From NCBI GenBank assembly GCA_026636295.1, contig CP089461.1:310001-374000 (forward strand): a stretch of 64,000 bases of DNA. The letters run 5' to 3'. Both the position numbers and the translations under genes were made by a program. The stretch is from Medakamo hakoo (taxonomy: Eukaryota; Chlorophyta; Trebouxiophyceae; Coccomyxaceae). Positions 9,485 through 19,062 of this stretch are shown piece by piece. The stretch's first letter is position 1, and every line of letters starts with the position of its first letter. Under the pieces are notes generated by a model that was not told the DNA's origin, made no database searches, and was given only the letters and a program-made list of their open reading frames with translations.

Positions 9485-10270
9485 TCACCCCCTCCCGAAC
9501 CCGCTCGCGCTGTCCATGGCCGCCACCATGTCCAGCAACCGCTCATTCTCAGCCCGCAACCGCTCGCATTCGGCGTGGGCACGTCCCAGCTCGGCGGCAG
9601 CGTTGGTGCAACCCGCCCGCTCGCTGCCCAGGGCGTCGCCCGCAGCCACCGCCGCGGCCTCGGCCGCAGTTGCACGCTCGGCCGCCGCCCGCTCCCGCGC
9701 CACCGCGCCGTCCCGCTCCCGGACTAAGCCGGCCGCACGGCGTGTGGCACCCTCGGCAGCCACGTCAGCCGCCGCGGCCGCGGCTTTGGCGGCTGAAGCT
9801 TGTTCCGCCGCTGCGGCCGCCGCCGCCTGCGCTGCTGCAACGCGCGCCGCCGCCTCTGCCACCGCCCGCTCTTTGGCCTCCCGCTCCGCCGCCAGCGCAC
9901 GCACAGCCGCGACTGCGGTGGCGTCCGCCGCCAGCGCTGCGCTCACTAACCGGCGGTGCAGACTCGCCAGAGACTGCTGTTCCCTGGACGCCGCCGCTGC
10001 CCGCCCTGTCCAGGGCGCGGGCGGCCGGGGCGGGCACGCGTCTTTCGCCGCGGCCGCGCCGCGCAAGGCACTCGCGGCCCGGCCCAGGTCGCTGAGCAAT
10101 GCCCACACAAGCGACGTTGTGTCGGCTGTCAAGTGAGCGGCGCCTGGGTAGCCCAGGGAGGCGAGGTGCGAGCGGAGGGCGGCGACGTCGGCCGGCGGTG
10201 GAGGTGGTGAAGGGGAGAGGGATGCGCCGGGCGGCGCCAGCGGGCGCGTGGTGGTGGTCGGGGCTCCCAT
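9485..10270 (-). CDS. CEP135/Bld10-type N-terminal domain coiled-coil protein
   Basis: A single exon of 261 residues. After a proline-rich start, residues ~28-70 (ALRSHLASLGYPGAAHL, then SLVWALLSDLGRAASALR) match the conserved N-terminus of CEP135/TSGA10/Bld10, where the human form reads IRKRLDQLGYRQTL and VEKLFSDLVHTTESLR. The remainder is a continuous Ala/Glu/Arg heptad coiled coil ending AENERLLDMVAAMDS. CEP135/Bld10 stabilises the centriole cartwheel and binds microtubules, but it is much longer (over 1,000 residues), so this is a short form or paralogue. It implies centrioles or basal bodies in the organism. The assignment rests on the N-terminal similarity, since the coiled coil is uninformative. 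Confidence 0.6.
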   Translation of the reverse strand: MGAPTTTTRPLAPPGASLSPSPPPPPADVAALRSHLASLGYPGAAHLTADTTSLVWALLSDLGRAASALRGAAAAKDACPPRPPAPWTGRAAAASREQQSLASLHRRLVSAALAADATAVAAVRALAAEREAKERAVAEAAARVAAAQAAAAAAAEQASAAKAAAAAADVAAEGATRRAAGLVRERDGAVARERAAAERATAAEAAAVAAGDALGSERAGCTNAAAELGRAHAECERLRAENERLLDMVAAMDSASGFGRG

Positions 10271-10480
10271 CTATCAGGCAGTGTGCGCGCGACGTCAGGG
10301 GAGGCGGGATGGTGTTGTTGCCGGGCACGGACGCGAGAGAAAAAACGCGGGAGTGTCGGGAGTCAGTTTCGGCTGGGGTTTGAAGAACGTGAGCGGTTTT
10401 GGTCACTGCCCTCTCTCCACTGTTTCTTTTTCGCGTTTTTTGGGCGTGAAGCGGGCCTCCCCGCGCCGCCCACCTCCACC

Positions 10481-11419
10481 ATGCGGCGCAAGCGTCACAA
10501 ACAGACACGCCGCGGCATGCGGTTCTACCGCATTAATTTCGGCTTCCGCGAGCCGTACAAGGTTAGCGTCGTTGCGAGGAAATTGCGGCGGCCGGGCCGC
10601 CGCCATACAAAATGAAAGAAACGACGCGTGCTCACCCTGCTCCGTCTTTTTCCCACCACCACAAACAGGTCCTGCTGGACGGCAACTTTGTGCACGCCCT
10701 GCGCGAAACCAAGTGAGTTTTTGTGACGTGAAGAGAGAGGGAGGGCGCGACAAAAAAAACTCTCCATTCGCGCTCAACCTGGCCACCATTCATCCATCCA
10801 CCATCAAAACAGCCTGGGCCCGGCCGACGCCGTCCTCACCAAGCTGCTTGGCGCGCCCGTCCGGTGCCTGACCACGCCCTGTGTGCTAGCTGAGCTAGCC
10901 GCTCTAGGCGCCGCCTACAGCGCGACCGTGGGCGCGGCCCGCCTGGCGGCGGGCGTGCACGCGTGCGGGCACGCGACGGGCGACCCGTTGCCGGCCGCAG
11001 CGTGTTTGCGTGCCTGCATCGGGAGTTCAAACGCGGACCATTTCTTGGTGGCGACACAAGACAGGTCTCTCAGAGCTGCTCTTGCAGACGTCCCCGCTGG
11101 CGCGGCCGTTTTCGCGTCGGCGGCCGGCGCCCACCTCGAACCACCGTCTGCCGCCCAAACGGCGGCCGTCCGCGCGCGCGGCGCAGCCGACCTGGCCGTC
11201 CCGGCCCGGGAGTTGGCGGCGCCCGCCATTGCGGACTTGGTGGCAGAAGCTGCTGCCGCTCGCCGAGCGCGGGCGGGCCCACCCGTGCGTCGCAAGGGCG
11301 CAGCAGCGCCCAACCCGCTGGCCGCGCGTAAAAAAACTGCTAAACCCGTTGCGCCTCACATCCTGGCCAAGCAGCAAAAGAAAAAGGAGAAACGGAGGGA
11401 GGCCGTGGCCGCGGGGTAG
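10481..11419 (+). CDS. UTP23: UTP23, rRNA-processing PIN-domain protein
   Basis: Three exons (10481..10561, 10669..10712, 10813..11419) join in frame to 243 residues. It begins MRRKRHKQTRRGMRFYRINF and GFREPYK, then VLLDGNFVHALRET, closely matching the UTP23/FCF1 start. CLTTPCVLAELAALG and ADHFLVATQDRSLR are the PIN-fold elements. The Lys-rich C-terminus (LAKQQKKKEKRREA) is typical of nucleolar proteins. UTP23 belongs to the small-subunit processome and is needed for snR30-dependent early cleavages of pre-rRNA. It differs from FCF1 in its start and in the degenerate PIN active site. It shares a ~210-base divergent promoter region with the CEP135-like gene. Confidence 0.9.
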
Positions 11420-11575
11420 TGCGTGTGTGCACGCGTCTTCTGTTAGAAAAGTTTGTCTTGTGGTGTGTGCCATTACTTTACTTCCTCTCCGACAGTTTTT
11501 ATACCTCGATCTGCGAAAAAAACGCAAAAAAGAAACACCACCCCCCGCTCCATCCCACCATGTCCATGCTCTGCC

Positions 11576-12604
11576 TCACATGATCGCGCACGCCGCACAC
11601 CGCGTCCGCGGCTTGTCCGCCGCCGCCGCAGCGACCACCGGGCTGCTGGACAAGTGCGTGGTGGAGGTAGTGGCCTGGCGCGCAGCCGCCAGCGGGCCCG
11701 CGCCGACGGCACCAGCACCGCCCGCACCACCACCGTCGCCGCTGGGCTTGACTTTAAAGAAGGAGCGCAGCTGTTCTTGCTCAGCAGCCGCGGCAGCAGC
11801 CGCGGGAGACAGCGGCGCCGGCGACGCCAGGCGCGGCGCCCCAAACATGCCGGTGGGAGGCGGCGGGACGGCGGTGGAGCGAGGCGTGCGCGCTGAGCCT
11901 GTGGAGCGAGCCGAGGACGGGCCGGCCGGGACGGGGGCGGCCGATTCCGTCGTGATGGGCGCGGGCTTAGCAGGAGCAGCGCCGCCGTTGGACGAGGAGC
12001 GCTGGCGCAGGGTGGTCGTGGCGGCTGGCTGAGGAGGCTGCGGAGAGGGCGCCTTGGCCTCGGCCGCGGGCGGTGGCGGCGGAGAGGGCGCCTTGGCCTC
12101 GGCCGCGGGCGGCGGCGGCGGCGAGGGCGCCTTGGCCTCCGGCTCGGCCGCTTTCACCTCCGGCTCCGGCGCGGGAGTCGGCGCTTTCACCTCCGGCTCT
12201 TGTGCAGCGACGACGGCGGCGACAGCAGCGGGCGCGTCGGCTTCCGGCTCCGACTCGGACGACGAGGAAGGCGGCGCAGGCGCGACCGCCCGGGTCGCAG
12301 CAGCAGCGGCGGCAGCGGCCGGCACAGCACCGCCCGACGCGGCCGCGGCGGCGCGCGCTTTTTTCTTGGCGGCGCGGCGTTTCGCGGACTTGGACGTGCC
12401 TTGGCCCGGAGCGTGGGCGGTCGTCGTGGCGGTCGGGCCTGTGGTAGGATCAGCGCAGAGAGTGGAGTGAGAGGGCCCCCCCTCTCGGCGGGCGCGAATG
12501 CGCGCGCGCGGTGCATTTGGGCGTCGCAACGCGGGACAGGCACGGCAGTTATCCTCTAATGCACCGCCTGCGTCGGCAAGCTTGCGTCATCACTCACCTG
12601 ACAT
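11576..12604 (-). CDS. Ala/Pro-rich protein with C-terminal CAAX box
   Basis: Exon 1 is only 7 bases (12604..12598, ATG TCA G). The intron runs 12597..12439 (donor GTGAGT, acceptor CCACAG) and exon 2 runs 12438..11576, giving 289 residues. The N-terminus has a basic cluster (KSAKRRAAKKKARAA) resembling a nuclear signal. The middle holds acidic and KAP-type repeats, including AEAKAPSPPPPPA twice. The chain ends CAACAIM, so the last four residues CAIM form a CAAX box whose terminal Met favours farnesylation; animal lamin B1 also ends CAIM. I recognise no family. Membrane attachment by prenylation is inferred from the tail. The gene is convergent with UTP23. Confidence 0.7.
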
Positions 12605-12752
12605 GGCGGGAATGAAGGGGTGGGACGTCGCCGGCTGTTGAGCTGCCGCCCTTGCGGAGAAAAGGTTTCGGTTGGGAGGAGTGTGAGCGCGCGCGTGCCT
12701 TTCTCGGGGCCCATCCCCTCACTTTCGTCTTCCTTTCGGCACGCAAAAGCCC

Positions 12753-13188
12753 ATGCTTTCGCTCGCACGCACCTCGGCCGCGCTGGCCGCTGCGCCCAGC
12801 CTGGCAGCCCTGAGCTCCAGGCGGGCGCGTGGGCTGTCGAGTGCGTTTTGTTTTCGTGGCGGAAAGGACACGCCTGACGCGTCGCTCGCACGCTCGCTCG
12901 CTCTCACCACCACCTGGGACGCCCGCACGGCCGACCGTGCTCTCAAGTCCACGCCCGTCACTACTTTACGGGCCGCCCTGATCACCCGCCACCCCCCTGA
13001 CAACAGACCACGCCGGCCCGGACAAGTCGTCGTCCTCTTCATCCTCCAATCCCGCTCCTTTGGTTGTCGGCGCTATCGTCATGCTGGGAGCCTTGCAAGC
13101 CCGCCACATCTGGCAGGACGGCAGTGCGGGGCGGGCGGAAGCGGCGGCTCGCCGGTCTGCGGGCGGTGGTGGGAGTGGTGGTGCCTGA
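12753..13188 (+). CDS. small mitochondrial membrane protein, unknown
   Basis: Exons 12753..12840 and 13007..13188 (donor GTGCGT, acceptor CAACAG) give 89 residues. The start (MLSLARTSAALAAAPSLAA, then SSRRARGLS) is a typical amphipathic mitochondrial presequence. Exon 2 has a serine run, one hydrophobic segment (LVVGAIVMLGALQARHIW) and a Gly/Ala-rich end. Size and build resemble small supernumerary subunits of respiratory complexes, but I cannot name it. Its structure parallels COX7C in this window: presequence in exon 1, single-span part in exon 2. Confidence 0.6.
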
Positions 13189-13721
13189 GACGAGGAGAGA
13201 GAGGCGCCCGTCCAGTCCTTTTTGTTGCTTTGCTTTTTGTTTGTTTCGATTTGTGCGTTCATGCTGTGTTCTCGGCGCGGATGGGAGGGGTGGGCGTGTC
13301 AGGAAGCACCCAAGGGCCGGCGTGGGCGGTGCGAGACAGGAGGTGGCGGGGCCTTTTCTCCCTCCACTCTGCAGTCACCTTTGCCGTTGCTCGTCTCGGA
13401 CGCGGCCTTTCACGCGCGTCCCTCTCTCCTCCCGTCCCCACCCCCGGTATGGAGGATCGGCGAGCCGGCTCGCCTTCGTCCGGTGGGCCGCCGTCCACGT
13501 CCGCGGTGCGTGTGTTTGTTTGCGGGCGGCTTTTTGCTTTTCTTCCCGCTCAATGCACCCCGCGTGTCTTGCTTGTGGCCGCCCGCCGCACAGCTGCGCC
13601 CCGTCCTCCCCATCGTCGCCGCCTCGGACGGGTGAGCAGGTGCCCTTAAATACATGCACGACACATTTTAACGCCAACGACTCACTCCCACCGTTGGACA
13701 CCACAGGCCGCACCACCACCC

Positions 13722-15020
13722 ATGCACGGCCCAGCCCCGCGACCTGACCCACCACCGCCGTCCGACGGTCCAGCCGCCGACGACGCCATCCCGACCGTCG
13801 CCAACCGGCCCAGGCCCTTAACCCGACCGCCATCGGCTGGCGCTGTGGATGACACCGCGACGGAGACCACCACCTCCTCCAAGCCCGGCGGCCGCGCTCG
13901 CACCACCACTGCCCGCCCGCGCCCGGCCTCGGCCGGCGCCAAGAGCGGGGTGAAGCGGGACCGCACGCGCGAAAAGGAGCGGGCGGCGGCGGTGCGGGCG
14001 GCGGCACGGGCGGCGGCGGCTGCCGCCGCGGCAGGCGGCGCCAGCGACGGCGGGACGGCCAGCGACCATGGCGGCGCCGCTGCCAGCGGGCCGCTGCCGC
14101 CGCCCGGCCCACCGCTCCCGGCCCTCCTCGTCCCCAACCCGCCGCTCATCTCGTCTGTCGTCGACGCGGATGATGATGGGCTGCCCCTGTTTTCTGTGAA
14201 AACGGGCGCCGCCCCAGGCGCGTCGTCGGGCTCATCGTCTGCGGTGGCCGCGGCCGCGGCCGCCGCGGTTGCCGACCGCCCCATGGTCGAAGCCGGCCGC
14301 CGCGGCTCCGGCCGCTGGTTCCAAGTCACGGTGTTGGCCACCGCGCCCTCCGCCCTGCTCGTCCACTTCCCCGCCGCCGGCCCGGGCGAGGACGACGCCC
14401 GGGAGTGGGTCCACCGCCGGTCGGCCCGGCTGTGGCGGGGGTCCCTCGCCGAGCGGGACTGGAAATACCTTGGCCGGGGCGCGTGGGCGCCGCGCGCGGC
14501 TGCCGCACGCGCTGTCGCCGCTCGCCTGGCCGCTCAGACCGCGGGTGGCGGCGTGGCGGCGGCGGCGGCGGCCGCCCTGGTCGCCGCGGTTCAAGGTGGC
14601 GGGGATGGAGACGGGTCGGGCGACGGTCGCGGCCGGAAAGGCGGCGGCAGCAAAAACGGCAAAGGTGGGGGTGGGAGTGGCCGTGGCCGCGGCCGCCCCG
14701 CCGGTGGTGGCGGCGGTGGGGAGGGCGGGCGGCTGAAGAAGGCGCGGGCGGCGGCGGACCCGGCGCCCGGCGCCGGCGCCGGCGCGGCCGCGGGCGGCCC
14801 GCCGCCGCCGCGGCCGCGCCCGCGCGACGACGCGCTCACCCGCTGGTTCCTGGACCACTTCGCCGCGCTGCGGTGCGCGGGCGTGTGGGAAGCCGCACCG
14901 CCCGGGGCGTCGCCGGAGGGCGGAGCGGGCGAGCTGGTGGAGGGCGATGCGCGGGCGGCAATGGAGGAGGGGCGCGGCGGCGGGGAGGGAGGGGGCGGGG
15001 TGGTGGTCGCGGCGGCGTGA
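13722..15020 (+). CDS. Tudor/chromo-barrel-like chromatin protein
   Basis: The main exon is open from an acceptor at 13706 to the stop at 15018-15020, with a first internal ATG at 13722. Upstream leader exons are possible: one starting at ATG 13449, and one at 13594..13631 bounded by CACAG and GTGAGC. The simplest joining breaks frame, and only a donor at 13510 would restore it, so I place the start at 13722. Residues ~190-250 (GRWFQVTVLATAPSALLVHF, then EWVHRRSARLWRG) look like a Tudor, MBT or chromo-barrel fold that reads histone marks. A Gly/Lys/Arg stretch (SGRGRGRPAGG) resembles an AT-hook. The rest is low complexity. The family is tentative. Confidence 0.55.
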   Translation: MHGPAPRPDPPPPSDGPAADDAIPTVANRPRPLTRPPSAGAVDDTATETTTSSKPGGRARTTTARPRPASAGAKSGVKRDRTREKERAAAVRAAARAAAAAAAAGGASDGGTASDHGGAAASGPLPPPGPPLPALLVPNPPLISSVVDADDDGLPLFSVKTGAAPGASSGSSSAVAAAAAAAVADRPMVEAGRRGSGRWFQVTVLATAPSALLVHFPAAGPGEDDAREWVHRRSARLWRGSLAERDWKYLGRGAWAPRAAAARAVAARLAAQTAGGGVAAAAAAALVAAVQGGGDGDGSGDGRGRKGGGSKNGKGGGGSGRGRGRPAGGGGGGEGGRLKKARAAADPAPGAGAGAAAGGPPPPRPRPRDDALTRWFLDHFAALRCAGVWEAAPPGASPEGGAGELVEGDARAAMEEGRGGGEGGGGVVVAAA

Positions 15021-15292
15021 GCAGCGTGTGTGGGGTGCGGGGGATGGGCGGAGAGGGGGCTGGGCAAGCGCACACTGTCATTCCCGCGGCGCGCCCCGCG
15101 CTCAGCGAACGCCTCTCCCACGCGCACTCCTTCTGCCAGGGGCGAGGACAGCCCGTGCGACTCACCCACCCCAGGCCCGGCCGACGCCTGGAGGACAGGC
15201 AGGGCGAGCGGGGCCCTCCCCCCGTTGCGCTTTTTGGTCGGGCATTCGAGCGCGCCCGCGCACACTTTTCCGCCCCAAAAGGAACAACCGCC

Positions 15293-17270
15293 ATGCTTTC
15301 CTTCCGCTCTTACGTCGCCTGCTCGACGGTGGGCGCGGCGTTCATGGTCTCCTGGGCGTTCGCGACGAGGGAGCAGTGAGTGGCGTGGGTGTTTGGACGG
15401 GGAAAAACGATGGAACGCACGCGCGCCGCGGCCACCCGCCCGCCCCAACACAGGGAGAGCCTTCCTCTCCATCCCGTCACCCCCCCCCCCCCCCCCCCCC
15501 CCCCCTCCCCCTTCCAAAACCCTTTTCAGGTTTTTCCCGGCCGTCGCCTACCTGACCACCGCCCGCGTGCCCTTGGCCGTCCTGGCCAACGCGTCCCTCG
15601 CCGCCCTCCTCTGCACCCACCGCCTCATCACCGCCCTCTTCCTCGGCCGCCTGCGCGACGCGGAGGTGGAGCGCGTCCACGACCGCCTCGCGTCCGCCGC
15701 GATGGAGACGTGCCTGGCCATGACGGTCTTCCGGGACGAGGCGTCGGTGGAGGCCGGCGCCCTGTTTGCGTGCTTGGCCGCCCTCAAAGTCCTGCACTGG
15801 CTGGCCGCGGACCGGGTGGCGCACCTGGAGTCCGCGCCGCCCGCCGGCGGCGGCAGCGCGCGCGTCGCGGCCGCGCGCCTGGCCGGCCTCCTCGCCCTGC
15901 TGCTCGCCCTGGACTCGGCCTTCCTGCGCTACACCCTGGACCGCGTCCTGCCCGCCCGGTACTCGCCTCACGCCGCCGGTGCGGCGGGCTCGGCCCGCGG
16001 CGGCGGCGGCGGCGTCCACCTGCTGTTCGCCTTCGAAGCCGTCGTCCTCGCGTCGGGCGGGCTGGGCGCGTCGGCCAAAGCCTTGCTGGCCGCCGTCGAC
16101 GCCGCCGCGGGCGGCGCGTGGGAGGGGCGGGGCGCGGTCGCCTTCTACATCGACTTGGCCACGGACCTGCTCCACCTCACGGGCTACGCCTGCTTCTTCG
16201 CGGCCGTCGCGGCGGGCCACGGCCTGCCCCTCCACCTGCTGCGCGACGTGTGGTGGACCGCGCGCTCCCTGCGCGACAAGGCCCGCGCCTTCCTCGCGTA
16301 CCGGTCCGCCGCGGCCGGCCTGGAAGCCCGGCTGGCCGACGCGGACGCGGACGACCTGGCCCGGTGCGGCGGCGTGTGCATCGTGTGCCGCGAAGAGATG
16401 GGGGCGAGCGGCGGTGGCGGCGGCGGCGGTGGGGGTGGGGGTGGAGAGGCGGGGGGCGGCGGCGACCCTGCCGCACCCCAACAGCCTCCGCGTGGCCCGC
16501 GGGCCAAGCGCCTGCCGTGCGGCCACGCCTTCCACGTCCGGTGCCTGCGGTCCTGGCTGGAGCGGCAGCAGGCGTGCCCGATTTGCCGGGCGCCGGTGAT
16601 GGGGGAGGCGCCGGCGCCGCCGGCGCCCGCTGCTGCGCCCGCGGCTGTTCCGCCAGCGCAACCCGCCGACGCGCCGCCCGCCCAGCCCGCGCCGCCCGCC
16701 CAGCCCGCGCCGCCCGCCCAGCCCGCGCCGCCCGCCCAGCCCGACGCGGCAGACGGCCTCCGCCACCGCCGGCACGTGGGTGGCGAGGCGCCGTTCGCTG
16801 GAGCGGCAGCCGCGGCCGCCGCCGCCGCCGCGGGTGTGGCGCCCGCACCTCCAGCGCCCGCGCCACCACCGCCGGCCGCCACGACCACACCCGCCGCCGC
16901 CCCACCCCCTCCTCTCCCCGCCTGGCCCGCCGGCCCGCTCGCCCTGTTCTTCCCCGTCCCGCCCGGCACGGCCGCCCCGCCTGGCGGCTGGGCCGCCGCG
17001 GCCGGGCTGGGCGGTGGTGGCACGGGCGACGCTCCACCCTTCACCCTGCCACCTGGCGTCGGCGCTGTGGCGCTCGCTCCTGGACTGGCCGGCGGGAGCG
17101 GCGGCCTGCCTGCTGCCCTGGTCCCGCCCGCGGCCTGGGCGGCGGCAGGGGCGGCGGTGGGCGGAGGTGGTGTGCCGGCACCACCGGCGGCGCCCGCACC
17201 ACAACCACCACCGCCACCACCGGCGGAAGGCCACGCCGACGCGGGCGCCGTGCGCGGCCAACTTTTGTAA
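15293..17270 (+). CDS. HRD1/SYVN1-like ERAD E3 ubiquitin ligase
   Basis: Exons 15293..15375 and 15530..17270 give 607 residues. The N-terminal half is multi-spanning ([51 protein letters not shown]), matching the HRD1 membrane domain. A RING-H2 finger starts at residue ~311 (CIVCREEM), is interrupted by a Gly-rich insert of about 25 residues, and continues [20 protein letters not shown] and CPICRAP. The tail is Pro/Ala-rich with four PPAQPA repeats. HRD1 ubiquitinates misfolded ER proteins for p97-driven extraction. The intron contains 26 consecutive C residues (15480-15505). Confidence 0.88.
15480..15505. repeat. C26 homopolymer in HRD1 intron
   Basis: Twenty-six consecutive C residues lie just upstream of the acceptor, replacing the usual mixed pyrimidine tract. 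The length should be treated with caution because such runs are prone to sequencing error. Confidence 0.8.
16671..16742. repeat. 4 x 18-base coding tandem repeat in HRD1 tail
   Basis: Four identical copies of an 18-base unit encode repeated PPAQPA in the C-terminal tail of the HRD1-like protein. Confidence 0.85.
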
Positions 17271-17343
17271 AAACGAAACAAAACAAAAAAACAAAGCGCG
17301 CTCTTCTTGGTCTCAACAAACGCACCCTTCCCCCACACTCACC

Positions 17344-18666
17344 TCACTCGTCCGGCTCCGCGGCCAGCGCGCTGTGCAGCGTGCGCAGCTTGCCCTCCAT
17401 GATGTCCAGCCCCATGGCCACCACCCGCCCCGCTGGCAGCGCGCCCGTCCCTTCCACCCTGAAGATGAAGTCGCGCGGCCGGGGTTTGATGGACACGAGC
17501 CCGGGCACGCCCATCTCCTCGGCCTTGGCTTCGGCTTCTCCATCAAACCTCGCGCGCTCGGGTGCGGCCACCTCCAGCGCGCCGCTGGCCTTGTTGTGCA
17601 CAAACACCCCTCCCGGCGTCGCGGCCGCCCACTCATCCCGGGCGGCGTCGGACAGGCCCGCCGCGATGCGGGCGTCAATGGCGATGTCCGGGACGTACTG
17701 GAACGCCGCCGTCGCGACGGGCGACCATTTCGCGTGGTCTTTGCCGATGCCCCGCCGGGCGATGGCCCGCAGCTTGAGTGCCTGGCCACGGCGCAGCTTG
17801 ACCAGCAGGATGCCGCGCTGGTGCTGCGCGCCCGGCGGACCGCCGGGCGCGTCCCCCCCGCCCCCCGCCGGGTTGTAGCCCACGGGTCTGACCTGCGGGA
17901 AGTTTGGATCGAGGACCAGGTCGTTGGTCGTCACCTCGGTGGCGTCGGCCGACGTGCACGCCACGTCCAGGCGGAATTCGACGTCCGTCCAGTCGTCGCC
18001 CATGGAGTCAAAGGGGCTGGTGGGGGGGTGGGGGGGGGGGGGGGGGGTGGGGGCGCGTGAGCGCGTCCCCTTTGTTTTCCTCCCGTCCATCCATCCATCT
18101 CAACACCCGTCCCCCCGCCTCTATCTCTCCCTCTCTCTCTCTCTCCTTACCTGGTCATCTCCAGGACGCGGTCGGAAATGAGCGGGACCAGTCCTAACCG
18201 GTGCGCCAGGAACTCGTCGTGCAAGACCGTCGTGTTGACCTCGATTTCAACGAGGTCGATCGCGATGGTCGGGACCTGGAGGTTCAGAGAGAGGGAGAGA
18301 CGCATGGAGGGAGCCGGGTGTGAGTGCTTTTTGTTCGGGCGTGCGGACGGCCTGGCGCCTCCCGCATCACAGCTTCTCGCTGGCCGGGCACAGAGTCGTG
18401 TCCTGCTCCTAGGCGGATGGGTGAAACCCTCGCTGCAAACGCCCTGCTGCCCGCGGTGAGCGGACTGATGCGAGGGCCGACGGCCAGCGACCGGCGTTTT
18501 CTCTTTTCACGGCCCGCCCGCCATCCCACCTCCAGCCTACCTCCGCGATCATGACCCGGCGTAGCGCGTTAGCAAAGGCGGCATCCACCCCGGTCAACTG
18601 AAACTCGCAGTAGTCGTCGGAGAGCTCGCGCACGTCGACCGACGGCGCGGCATACGCCGTCGCCAT
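17344..18666 (-). CDS. RNA polymerase II subunit RPB3
   Basis: Exons 18666..18541, 18275..18151 and 18016..17344 join to 307 residues. The alpha-like start is unmistakable ([20 protein letters not shown], then [36 protein letters not shown]), followed by VEFRLDV and [39 protein letters not shown]. The C-terminal dimerisation helix ([16 protein letters not shown]) is present. RPB3 pairs with RPB11 to nucleate Pol II assembly. The four cysteines of the zinc loop that normally sits between SDR and VEF are absent: the segment reads [17 protein letters not shown]. The second intron holds an 18-base G run at 18030-18047 on the plus strand and TC repeats. Confidence 0.92.
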
Positions 18667-19062
18667 TTTTTTTGGCGAAGAGCGGCGCGCTCCTCCTCCC
18701 TTTCTCTCTAACTCTCTGTCTTTCTGGCTAGCTAGGACGTTGTGTGGTGCAGGCGGGCGCGTGTGTGTTGTAAAAGAGACGGGCGGGTGATCCAAGCCCG
18801 GCGCCTTTTTTCTTTTCTTGTCCTTCGCCGCAGTGGAGTGAGGAACGAGAGTGAGCGCGCTCCTCCCGCACACTCTCTCGTTCCACGCACGGCGAGCGCG
18901 GAGAGGCGGCCCGCAACTGCCAGCGCTCACCCGCCTGACCGCACACGCGTGCGTGCGCCCCACCGCGTGCGCCCCACCCGGTTCGTGGCGGGTCCGTGCG
19001 TGCGTGGGCTTCGCGAGGGGCGCATTCTTTGTTTTTGCGCGAGAACAGCGCCTCGCTCCGAA
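18667..19062. other. divergent promoter region RPB3 / carboxypeptidase
   Basis: About 400 bases separate the two divergent starts. The sequence is GC-rich with alternating GTGCG motifs near 18940-18990 and no clear TATA box. I see no gene. Confidence 0.5.

Noticed and set aside
13449-13631. Leader exons of the Tudor-like gene as part of its CDS
   Set aside because: Both have splice signals, but the most natural junctions break frame with the main exon, so they are noted only as possible leader exons.
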